The notes under the pieces are model-generated. The model was not told the DNA's origin and did no database searches. It saw only the letters and a list, made by a program, of their open reading frames with translations. The translations under genes were made by a program, and so were the position numbers. This document shows positions 13,513 through 24,040 of a DNA stretch of 64,000 nt, in pieces (position 1 is the first letter of the stretch; every line of letters starts with the position of its first letter). This DNA is from Ophiostoma sp. CBS 140.51 (Eukaryota > Ascomycota > Sordariomycetes > Ophiostomatales > Ophiostomataceae). The stretch lies in contig JANSLP010000047.1 of NCBI GenBank assembly GCA_029298735.1, positions 1 through 64,000 on the forward strand, given 5' to 3'.

Positions 13513-16500
13513 GAAAGAAGAATTGGTTAAGTTGAGAAATCATTGAAGATTGAGAAGCGACGAAAAGAGGTGAATGGCGTGGCATGGAGGTGATTTAAGC
13601 TTGGTCGAGACTGCATACAACAGGAAAGAGAAGAGATATCATGGGCTTGTTTTTGTTTTTGTTTTTGGTTTTAGTTTAGTTTTCTTTTTGTTTCTGTATT
13701 CCACAGTTTGGGACGTTTGCTTTTGCTTTTTTCCCATTGCCTTTTTTATTTTATTTTGCGGAAAGGTATATTTGTGGAGGAACTTCTTTTCTTCTCTTCT
13801 ATTTGGCATTGGCGCCTTGTCTGTTCGTCATTTTTTTGTGATATTTTCCCTTTCTTTCTTTCCTTTACTGCATTTATACATACAAGTCGGTTGTGTTTTT
13901 TTTGTTTTTTGTGGTTTTGTTTCACAGTTTTGCTCCCTTTTATCAACCCAGACGGCCTCTGACGGCATATTTTCTTTTTACGTTGGCCTTTGATGCTTTT
14001 CTGTACACCTTACTTTGCCTTTGTTTTTTCTTGTTACAAGTTTTCCTTTGTGTGGTAGAGTTTCCAAGATTGACAGAACAAATAAAAACAGTTTTAAAAT
14101 TAAGTGCATCCAGAGAGCAAAGAAACTTTTGCAAAGCAACTATTCAACTGTAGAATCTGGAACGGGCTTGTTGTACAATCGACAAAAGTCTTTTCCACAC
14201 ACTCTCGCCCCCCAAAGAGAGACACATAAGCAGCCTAGATCATCGTCTCAGGTTTCCTCTTTTTGCTCTGCTTGCGTTTACGAAGTTACGAGAATAGACA
14301 TGCACTTGGCTTTTTGCGCGACAAGTGAGAGCCAGTTTGAATCGGGGAGGCTACACAGATTGTAATACATGACCAACCGAGCGAGATTATGTGCGTGTTT
14401 GTGTGTGTTTGTGTGTGTAGAACACAAGGTGTGTGTGCTGGTTGACGTTGTCTTGTCTCGCCCGTCGTTGTGCACAAGGAAGGACGACGAAGAAGACAAA
14501 AGAGGTAAAGTTTAAACAGCACGGTTGGTAGCACATGTATGCGGGAATATGTTGAAAGAGGAATAAAATAAAATAACAACAAAGAAAGTAAACAAAACGG
14601 AGGTGAATGATAAAAGTGCAACGGCTACTTTGTTGCTTCCCATATTCTCCACCAGTGCTACCTCGGGGACGACTGGAGGTCCCCGACATGGACAATGGTG
14701 GTAATTATCAAAAGGTAAAAAGAAAATACATGGAGGGAGACATTGTTCACATCGACTCAGCTGCATGCAAACGTCCGCAACGTCTGCGGACTTTGCGCAC
14801 AGCAGTATGGTTCTAGTTGATGGCTTGTAGTGCCCAGTTGGCTCCAATCTCTTACCAAAAATGTAGCTAGGACTGTGTGGTAAGTCGGAATACGAGAAAG
14901 GAAACATATCCAGCACGCATGTTTTTGTTTCTGGCCTATCATGGCCGCAGTCTGAGCACCTCTCGATTGGTAATATGCGTCCAGAATTTTGTCATATTTC
15001 TCAACCTTTCATACCAGCAACGGATGCTTTTAATCTTGGCCAAATAGTTGTACACATCTTCACATCAGATTAGCCCATCATCTCTCTCTTGCTGTTCACG
15101 TCGATTTTACCCAATTTCGCCGATTCGCTGCCGACAGAGAGCTCCCCTTTCAACAACATAGGAAGCCTTGCTTCCCCCCTCCAATCCAGGCGAAGCCAAC
15201 AGCTGGACACCTTTAGCCTCGCTCTCGTCTCGCTTCCTCAGTTGTATATTCGTAGACCTACACTCATCTAATATTTTGTGCCATTTTAATGTACCTTATC
15301 CAGGCGTTTCAACAGCCGCTCATTAAGATCAGCGTACGCCCTGCGCAGCTTGTAGACAGGAAGCGGCAGGATCAGAAGATCTCGTTAGGAATAATACTAA
15401 AGCACCTGAGCTTAAAGTGCATATCATTTTACTGCTTGTGTTTGTTCATTCGGCTTCTCTGCCCTGTCTGTCTTCCATCCTTGTACATCCTTCACCGACT
15501 TCACTTTTTAGTTTGAGCAGTAACTGGAAGAACAAAGATTCAATCATGTCATAATTTTGTCAGCGTGGTGTAAGTGAAGAGGCAGTTGTAAGTGTCACCA
15601 CGATTCACGGCAATCACCACCCTCTCTCTCTCCACATCCTACAAGATCCTTGTCTGCCGGTGTCGTCTGCGGCCGCCCGTGAAAGCAACGTCAAAAATCT
15701 GGGGAAAGTCCGACGGGAAATGTATCTATCTGCCCATACAATCAAATCATCGAGCAATATCTATCTAAACAAGAATAGAATATCATTCCAAAGAAGCACT
15801 ATCACCAGAAAAGGGGGAACAGAAAATGACCAACAGGTCTCCCCCGCCTGCCCGCTTCTGAATCTCCCCGTCCCGCTCTTTCCGCATTCTTCCATCAGCT
15901 TCCCGGTCCTCCAGTACTATTCAGAAATGTTTTTCTACTTCTCTTTTGATCTTCCACGTTGGAACAAGACAGGGCTCCCTTGCTCAAAGTTTCCGTCTGG
16001 GAGAGGCTCTTTCCACATTTCTGGGATATGCCTCTTCTCGTCCATATCGCTGCGACTTTTATATGCACATTAACAGAGACTACGCGTCCCTTTCCTGCGC
16101 AATCACCCACTCGCCCCCAATTTGTCGTCATGCCAAGCCAAAACAACAGATTGCTCAACATGCCTCCCAAAACCCATATCCCGTATTTTTGTATGCCGTA
16201 CCTGGTCCTACCGATACGTTCAACACTGTGCACTTTGTAATAGAGTACTTGAAATCGACGGGTGCAATAAACTGCAACCACGAGTCTTCTTACACAACTC
16301 CACGATGTTTGTTGAACGTCCACAACCTATTGTTGTACCATGTGACTGGTCATGTGCGAGCTTACAAGATTTTGCGCAGTGTACTCAATTGAGAAGCTGT
16401 TTGCAGCCGTGAATACGGTGTGTGCTCTCATGGCATTGGCCCTTGCGTGTTTTTTTTTATGTTTGCTGTAGGTAGGATTGATGCTGGCTGGCTGACTGGC

Positions 16501-19114
16501 TGCTGGAGCGTCCATTGCCGCCACGAATGCACAGCAGATATATCTGCATTTCCTCACCGAGGTCACCTTTTTTTCACTCACGTTTTTGGCTTTATGTGCT
16601 CTTGGCCTTTAAGGCGGATTTCAAGTATTTTTTAACTCTCATCGCAGCTTTTATTTCACTTTTTGAAACAACGCAAAAGTGGCTCTTTTTGGCGTAAAAG
16701 CGCAAAACCTAGTGCCACCGCAAAGTGCAAACCAGTCCCCCATTTTGGCCTCATCCTGGAGACTACTAAGAGCGGCAGGGATACTGGGAGACAAGACTGA
16801 CAGGGAAGGACAATAAAGGAACAAACACTGGGGAGATGAGAGGCACCCTACAATGTGATGTCGCGTTGGACTAGAACAACCTGGGATCAGAAATAGCGAA
16901 GATGGGACGTGGATGGCACACACACACAAAAAGCCAAAGACATCAAGTCACAGCCCTCCTATCGAAAAATCAGCAAAATTGACTCCTTTTTACAGGCTGT
17001 GAGTAGGATCATCATCAGAGCTACTTCGGAGGATTTCCTGCGTGCCATCCTTCTCATTTGTCCGTCTATCCCTTGCCTAGAACACTCACCTTGGTCTTGT
17101 TGCCTCCTCTCACCTCCTCGCCCTGTCTATCTCAGCATGTCTTGTTTTACCATAATGTGTACCTACATCCATCTCCTAATTCTTTCTGCCTTGATCGCTA
17201 CTGTTACGGAAGTCGCCGAAATCGACTTTGACCCACATACGAGAAATAATGATGGTGGGTTCGAAGACTGACAAGAGGCCAAAACAATCAGCCCGTCGTA
17301 CCACGGTTACACAGAAGAGGGTGATCTGCAGTGCCGTACCAATAATAAACCTCTGGTGTTGGTAGTTCTCATGCACATAATTCTCTCTTCAAGATATGTG
17401 CCTTAAGTCGAAAACAGGTCTTATAACAATAAATACAGGTGAACGTTGGTGGCAACTCGAAGCCGTGCCGCCACGCGTACAAAGAAAACATCTTGGCAAA
17501 GGATGTACGAAAAGGTAAAGAGAAGAGAGGATAGCACTGGCTTACGACGATTTCCCGTTTAGGTACAGGCGGGTGTCACGACAGAAAAGTAGAAGCAAAA
17601 AAATATAGATGAAAAAAGCATAAAGCAACAGAGGATCTAACCCCTGCGGGCGCAAGCCTGGATTTTCGAGGTTTCCATATCCTTGCACGCATTCGCACAG
17701 CGCAATGCACTATTCAGCTGTAGAGTGTCCATCACAGTCAACGACAAAAGGCCATTCTACCAACAAACGCAAAAGCATCGTGGGGTTGTGCAAAGGCAGC
17801 GCAGAAGCAGACGCAAAAGCATGCACGCCTCCTGCATGCGTCGATAAGTGCAAAATCCTGCCATCCCCGTTGTTGTTGAGGTCGATCACAGTTGCTGAGT
17901 CTACAACTTTAGCAAGACTAGCCGTTTGAGAAGGACCTCAGAAATAGAGGCACCGACACATAGCAAATCGTCGTTCTACCAATGTCGGATCCCGTACGTA
18001 GATGGATGGGAAAAGGCAATGACAGTCAGAATGTCCCACTACCTACAATCACACCCTCATTTCTGTTTTCTATCTTGTCTTCTTTTTCTCTTGCCACCGC
18101 AGCTGTACCCACCACAGCATACGCTGCCCACGTCTCCTTCACACCCTCTTTTGGCCTCTTCAGTATGGAGAACGCACACGAACGCTGCAATGGTTGCGCA
18201 TCAGTTCTATGTATCCGTCTCTCTTTTTGTCTGCCTCTCGCCTTGCGCATTCAAGTACAGAGAGGAGGTCAGAGACATTTTTAACGTGGTCATCCTCAAG
18301 TGACGATCGAGACCAAATCAGGTTCCGGAGAAGTTCATGCTTCCTTTCTCTGTCCTGTTGATTGTGCCTCACTCCTGTACATCCTTCCTCTTTACGCACT
18401 TTTTCACCCTTCTTTCCACCCTCCCATTTACCCGGCCCTCCATCGTACGCGTTAAGCATACTCTGTTGTTTAGATCCAGTTTTGCTTGTTTGGCTCCTTG
18501 TTTGCAGTCCTCGATTTTTTTTAACTCTCCTATGATAGGAAATACGTGCCACTCGGACGGTCAGAAGTCTGTTTGTTTAAATATTTACCTTCGTCATCGC
18601 CTTTGATTTAAAGTTGTTAGAAGGTAGAGCATATCTGTACTCACTTTTTTCTTCGCTTCTGTCTCTGATTCAATTCAAAAACAAACCTCTCGCTTTATAT
18701 TTATTTCATCATACCATCCTACAGACGTCCTCTACGTTGATTTAGCATTCTTGGCCACCTTCTTTTATGTCAGCAGTCGCTCAGAATTTGTGTCTTTATC
18801 TATTGCTTCTTTTAATTCTCGCTGTCCTCGTTCGCTTGTATTTTCCTTTCTTCTCTACACTGCTTGCCACTCAGCCTTTATTTCTTTCCTTCCCATATAG
18901 TACTACACCCCATGACAATCGTTACTGTCAAATACCCAGCCTCATAGCCGTCCCCATTACCAGTATTTGAATTTTGATCTTTATTCATTACCCAAATGAT
19001 CTTTACCCTGCATTCCGCGCCTTTCCCCCACTTGTCAAACATCCATATACCCCCTGCCCGTTTCCGTCGCTTCTGTCGTTTCTGTCTTCACATTCGTTTT
19101 ATCATCTCTCTTCT
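13513..19114. other. Gene-free spacer between synthase and AflR-like gene
   Basis: No supportable gene. It holds the 3' untranslated region of the synthase, T-rich tracts (13640-14060), a GT-rich microsatellite near 14394-14421 and long CT-rich stretches from about 18300 onward, which are probably the leader and promoter of the AflR-like gene. ORFs here are hydrophobic or low-complexity products of composition. Confidence 0.55.
14394..14421. repeat. (GT)n-rich microsatellite
   Basis: Interrupted GTGTGTTT units lie downstream of the synthase. This is simple sequence only. Confidence 0.7.
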
Positions 19115-19122
19115 CTTATAAG
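19115..19122 (+). promoter_or_regulatory. TATA-like box of the AflR-like gene
   Basis: The palindrome CTTATAAG ends 162 bases before the ATG at 19285, within a CT-rich leader. The same octamer stands 161 bases before the ATG of the reductase at 24040, on the other strand. It is a candidate core promoter element by position. Confidence 0.45.
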
Positions 19123-19284
19123 ACCATGCCTGCTTCCCCCTGTCGTTACCCGTGCTAGTTGAGCGAATGAGCAAAAGAGATCTGATCCCTACTATCGTTC
19201 CCTCTTTCATTATTGACATCACAATATCTCCACTTTGACGCTCGTTTTCTTTAATCTTTTCCTTATCTTTACATCCCCCTTACC

Positions 19285-20868
19285 ATGTCCGCGGCATCCA
19301 AACACCGCCAGCCCCGACTGAGGGCATCGTGTGATGGCTGCTTCCTCGCAAAGGTCAAGTGCTCAAAAGCACGGCCTATCTGCTCGAGATGTCTAGCTTG
19401 TGGCATTGAATGTCGATACTCGCCTTCGAGCCGGGCTGGGAAACCAAAGGCAGACAACTCCAACAACCACAACAATCACAACAACAATAATCATCATCAT
19501 CTCCATCACCACAATACGCCAATTCAACAAGATATGGCGGCAATTGCTGCTGGTTTCTCACCATCCATGACCGACGACAAAGCTGGATTGATGTATGCAG
19601 CAGCAGCCGTACCTGGTCTCTACCGACTCGATACCGGCTGGCATACTCCGACGAATATGGATGCCTCTCCAGGCAGCGCCATCTCACGCAACCATTCCAT
19701 TTCCTCCGAGTTGGCTTTTCTTGCCATGGATGAAAATGCTGCTGCTGCTGCTGCTATGGGCGCAGTCGCAAACAACGGAGACATGTATTCCACTGGTGCG
19801 GTGCCCTGGACAACACCACCTACCGACCTGTCTGTCGCCCAGTTCTCGGATTCTTCCATTAATGGCATACCGGTGCACGCCGCTGTCCATGCCAACTTTT
19901 CCATGAGCCCTGCCACCGCCGGCGGCATGCCCTGGGTGGAACCTTCTATCGTGGACATGTTTCCCTACGGCCAAGGCCAGCAGATGCATGGTCCATCGCA
20001 TCAACAACATCAGCAACAACCACATCATCAATACCAGCAGCAACAGCAAATGCCAACTCCGGGCAGCATCGCCTCGTCGTCAGCCAACAACTATTTTCCG
20101 AGCCCATCCACAACACCTAGTCTGCGCCAGAGTCCGGCCACTGGACACAAGTCTGTCCCTCTTTCTGGAAGCAGCAACAGTGGGGTGAGTGGAGTCGGCA
20201 GCTATCACAGTAATTCACCAGCATCCTGTGCTTGTTTCACCGCCTGTCTGCATGCCCTACAAGCTTTACACAATGCCTCAACGCCCGCTGCACCGCCCTT
20301 TGACGTGGTCCTTACGCTCAACCGCAACGCCGTCGAGGTTTGCTCGGCTATGCTGGCCTGTCCCCGCTGTATGCGCCGCTCCGGTACAGATACCGCAGCT
20401 ATGCTTCTGGCTACACTGTTGGGGAAAATCACGTCTTTTTACAAGACGGCATCCCAGTCATATTTTCGGCCTACGGCTACGACAATGGGAGATACCTCTC
20501 AAGGTGAATCTGTGGATTCTATTCCAGAGGGACAGGAAACATCAGCATCATCAACGTCTGCTGCACAACCGGAGACTTCCTCGCCCACCAGCAACGCTGC
20601 ATCTTTTACTGCAGTTGGTCTTGGCCTTGGCGTTAGCCTCGGCGCCTACCAACTACAGGGCGAGGATGGTCGTTGGTTGGAGCTCGAGATTCTCAACCGT
20701 GAGCTCAAGAAGCTCGAAGAAGTCTATGCAAGGTTCCGTGAGGTTTGCGGTGACCTGCTCTTTGAGGATGTTGCCGTGTCTAAGGCTATGATTGGCTACC
20801 TAGGTCAGACCCTGGGTGCAGCCCTGGACTTGGTAAATCATCGCAAAGAAGACCTGCAGTTTGTGTAG
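19285..20868 (+). CDS. AflR-like Zn2Cys6 transcription factor
   Basis: A predicted nuclear DNA-binding regulator of 527 residues in one exon. A Zn2Cys6 cluster sits at the N-terminus (Cys16, 19, 26, 33, 36, 43; spacing C-X2-C-X6-C-X6-C-X2-C-X6-C). A basic stretch follows, then an Asn/His run at about 54-71 and Gln/His-rich segments near 235-255. From about residue 314 the C-terminal part has the Cys-containing pattern of the AflR regulatory domain (CACFTACLHALQ..., then ACPRCMRR). The last 70 residues look helical, rich in Glu, Leu and Arg. AflR itself activates aflatoxin genes, but this family is also used in other polyketide clusters. Its place between the melanin synthase and the reductase suggests local regulation; this is inference. 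I saw no obvious TCG-N5-CGA (AflR site) in the region upstream of the synthase. The ATG chosen is directly before the zinc cluster. Confidence 0.85.
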   Translation: MSAASKHRQPRLRASCDGCFLAKVKCSKARPICSRCLACGIECRYSPSSRAGKPKADNSNNHNNHNNNNHHHLHHHNTPIQQDMAAIAAGFSPSMTDDKAGLMYAAAAVPGLYRLDTGWHTPTNMDASPGSAISRNHSISSELAFLAMDENAAAAAAMGAVANNGDMYSTGAVPWTTPPTDLSVAQFSDSSINGIPVHAAVHANFSMSPATAGGMPWVEPSIVDMFPYGQGQQMHGPSHQQHQQQPHHQYQQQQQMPTPGSIASSSANNYFPSPSTTPSLRQSPATGHKSVPLSGSSNSGVSGVGSYHSNSPASCACFTACLHALQALHNASTPAAPPFDVVLTLNRNAVEVCSAMLACPRCMRRSGTDTAAMLLATLLGKITSFYKTASQSYFRPTATTMGDTSQGESVDSIPEGQETSASSTSAAQPETSSPTSNAASFTAVGLGLGVSLGAYQLQGEDGRWLELEILNRELKKLEEVYARFREVCGDLLFEDVAVSKAMIGYLGQTLGAALDLVNHRKEDLQFV

Positions 20869-23142
20869 GAATAACCTTGCAAAGGGCGTTCTTTATTCAC
20901 CGCTTCTTTTCTTTGATTTCATTGCACTTAATATCACAAGCTAATGTCTATTTTTTTTTTACCTTAATGCGACTCTCATATGGGAGAGATCCATACTGTT
21001 TAGTTTTTCTTACAGGAGCCACACTTGGATTGTCTTAGTTTACACAGCATACGAATAGGCGTTGGAGCTTGCAATTTTTGCCTACAATAGTTTACTACAC
21101 TTACTCTACTAATATTCATACCTTTGATTTTGAATACTTTCTTGACAGTGGTTTATTCCACGTTTTCACATATACCGGGAGAATGGAAACAGTATCCAAT
21201 GCATTGGCTCAAGGTTGTTTATTTTTCGCGTGGATGCCAGGTCTTGCAACGCTACACAATACTGCCCGCTGGCCACACATTACCCACATATCCCACAGCC
21301 TCGGAATATCTTCTCCTTCTTTTTGTTTGTCAAATCCTTACTTGTTATCTTATGCCTCGTGGAATTAGAGGAAGCGAACTTACCTTAATTGTATCGGAAC
21401 AAGTGAAAGAGGGTAGGATTTAGTCCTTCGTCTCTACTGAACCAAAGGCTATCGCAGAATACAATCAGATAAAATGGGCCCGCCAAAAACAAAGACAGGA
21501 TCAAAGAAGTGGAAAACATGGAGAAGCTGTCGCTCAACATTGAGAAGTGGTGGAGATGTCCGGAAATGTGCAGTTGGTCAATAATATTGAGTGGACGACG
21601 TAGTGGTTGCAGGCAGGCAGTTGCAGATAGTGTGCAAACGGTGTGGCTACACGATATCAAAATGGTTGCTCGCAAAGAGGTGTCCAACTCTTTTACGACA
21701 TACCTCCTTCTACAAATCGAGTGCTACCCACATGCCGCTCACAGCCTATATCATAGACGTGCTAGGGAGGGTCGCCAGGATATACAGGGCCGGGAGTTTG
21801 TGTCTCCCACCTTCCTTGCCTTTCACTTCTATTCCCGCTCCCACGAGACCCAACGCGTTGACGCGCCAAGGCGGAGCTGCCTCTTTAGGGTGCATAGGCA
21901 TACTACGGGATGCAGTGGGATGTCCAACCTGTGGTGTACATTTTCGTTGGTTTCCCTTCTTAAAATCAAAATAAAGTACAACTTGCATATCGAGCCGTGG
22001 GACGTGCACAGAAGACATAATCAAGGGATGCGATAACTGAATACGGAAAGAGGGTGACGAGTAAAGCAACAGGCACGTAAAGACAGATCCAGGTTACCGG
22101 AAAAAGTCAACGACAACTTTTTCCAGCATGCTATCTTGAGTCTTATCACCTTGCACATATTACTTTACGACATCGTGGGTGCAATCTATGCAATATCGTG
22201 CACTTTTCGTCTGCAGTAGACACCCCTTATTGCGCCAGACTGACGGCCTATTGACCCCCATCAGGCAAGTGTCGAGTTATTCTTGCAGGCCTTGGCACAT
22301 GGTACGATCAACATAAAAAACGGGATAGTGGGTTTGCTTCCAACAGTTTCCAACGCAATTTTGTGCACACAAACTTGTGCAGTTCCCAACTAGGAAAATT
22401 TTGCGGAAGCAGGACGGGAACTAGACAGAACCAAGACGGAAGTATGTCAAAACATCCAAACAAATACGAGGTCTTGAAGCCTCGCTTGGAAGGACGAATA
22501 TGACAAATCTTGTACGCTCTTTTAAGATGTTAGAGGCAGGAATTTATATTATTCTCGTGGTGTAGAAAGCTTCCCTGATCTTCAGCAATACAAGCTTTCA
22601 TATAATTTACAATTATCAGAGCGGAGAACGGTTTGAGAAACCAAGAGGACAAGGACAACCCTGCTCAGAACACAGAGTCACAGATACTTAGTATTATCTC
22701 CAGGTTCGGGCCACTTCCAGTAGAGACGATGAAAACTGCACAACTACGCCAAGACATGCACATCATCCGGGAGCAAAAGCTATGCAGCTTAGTAAGGACC
22801 ATCAGCATCACGCACTCTTACTTCGCAAATCCTGGCACAGTATATTGTAAGCTTAGTCTCTTGACTGGACGCGTCAGGCTCTAAGCTAAAACTCTTTCTT
22901 TTGTATCGATTTGTTGCCTTGATATCTCATGATCATAAATGCATCCGAAGTAGGTTTTGGTTTTGGCTGTTTACAGCTTGAACAGACACATACCGATGAG
23001 TACAGAGGCAGTCCAGACTGTGTGCGCTATGGGAAAATAATTTATTCTTTTAAATGTCTACCTAGCTTGATTGACTATGACCCTGTCCGTAACTGTTCCA
23101 CTCGTTCATTCATATACCAGTAGTCCTTGTGACCCTAAAAGC
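20869..23142. other. Convergent intergenic region
   Basis: The stretch lies between the 3' ends of the AflR-like gene and the reductase. No supportable gene. It contains a perfect 9-bp inverted repeat at 22099-22124. A 127-codon open frame at 21591-21974 has two CxxC pairs but no recognisable family and was not called. Confidence 0.55.
22099..22124. repeat. Inverted repeat, 9-bp stem and 8-base loop
   Basis: GGAAAAAGT at 22099-22107 is matched by ACTTTTTCC at 22116-22124. It lies between two convergent genes. Whether it forms a structure in RNA, or matters for 3' end formation, cannot be told. Confidence 0.6.
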
Positions 23143-24040
23143 TTACACAGCAGAGCCGCCCGACAGCTTGATGACTTGGCCTAGAGCCATTAGTAAGGGT
23201 CGATGTTTTTTTTTCAAAAGTAAAGAAAACACAAATGGGAATGGGGAATTGGAGAATTGAGAATGGCTTACCGTTAATCCACTCGCCCTCGGGGCTGACC
23301 AGCAACGACACGGCCTTGCCGATATCAGCCGGTGTGCCAACACGCTTCAGCGGGCAGGCCTTGACAATTCCCGCATCGATAATCTCTTGCGACATGCCCT
23401 TGTAGCCGCCGGGCACGTAGTGCCACGAGTTCTCGTCGTACATATCCGTCTTGACGCCACCGGGAGCAATCGCGTTAACCGTCACGCCCTTCTCGCCGCA
23501 GTCGACGGAGAAGGCACGTGTGAAGCCCTCAACAGCGGCCTTAGAGCCGGCGTACAGGGCATGGTTTGGGATGCCCGTCAGCGAGGCAGCCACAGAGGAT
23601 GTCAGGATAATGCTTCCACCGGGGCGGCAGTGTTTCAGACCCTGCTGGGCGACAAAGAACTGGCCACGGCAGTTGAGGTTGAAGACCTTGTCAAAGAGCT
23701 CCTGGGTGACATCAAGCTCCGATGACCAGACCTCCATGCCCGAGTTGGACACGACAATGTCAATGCCACCAAAGTGGGCGACGGCCTTATCAAAGAGAGC
23801 AACAACCTCAGCCGGCTTGCTAATGTCGGCCTGGATGGCAACGGCCTCAGTACCAAGCGACTGCAGCTCAGCAACCACGGCCTCGGCAGCCGATGCACTG
23901 CTGCCGTAGTTGACAACAACGCTGGCGCCACGACGGCCAAGCTCGGTGGCAATACCACGGCCAATGCCACGACCGGCACCGGTGATAACAGCGACCTTGC
24001 CGACAAAGGGGCGGGCGGCGTCGGCAACAGCTTCAGACAT
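23143..24040 (-). CDS. 1,3,6,8-tetrahydroxynaphthalene reductase (4HNR type)
   Basis: An NADPH-dependent short-chain dehydrogenase/reductase that should reduce 1,3,6,8-tetrahydroxynaphthalene to scytalone. Two exons (24040-23272 and 23180-23143) give 268 residues. Seen: cofactor loop TGAGRGIG at 20-27, the NSG motif at 99-101, and catalytic Ser149, Tyr163 and Lys167 (YAGSK). The segment after NSG (MEVW..., VTQELFDKVFNLN, QQGLKHCR) matches Magnaporthe 4HNR rather than its trihydroxynaphthalene reductase. The tail encoded by the small second exon ends in Val, whereas the trihydroxynaphthalene enzyme ends in Met and 4HNR in Ile; this also fits 4HNR. Read without the intron, the frame runs into a false 30-residue extension. 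The gene faces the AflR-like gene and sits in the melanin locus. A role on trihydroxynaphthalene as well is possible, since both enzymes overlap in substrate. Confidence 0.93.

Noticed and set aside
21591..21974. 127-codon ORF with CKRC and CPTC pairs, thought of as a zinc ribbon
   Set aside because: The spacing fits no known ribbon, the first codon context is poor and the surrounding DNA looks non-coding.
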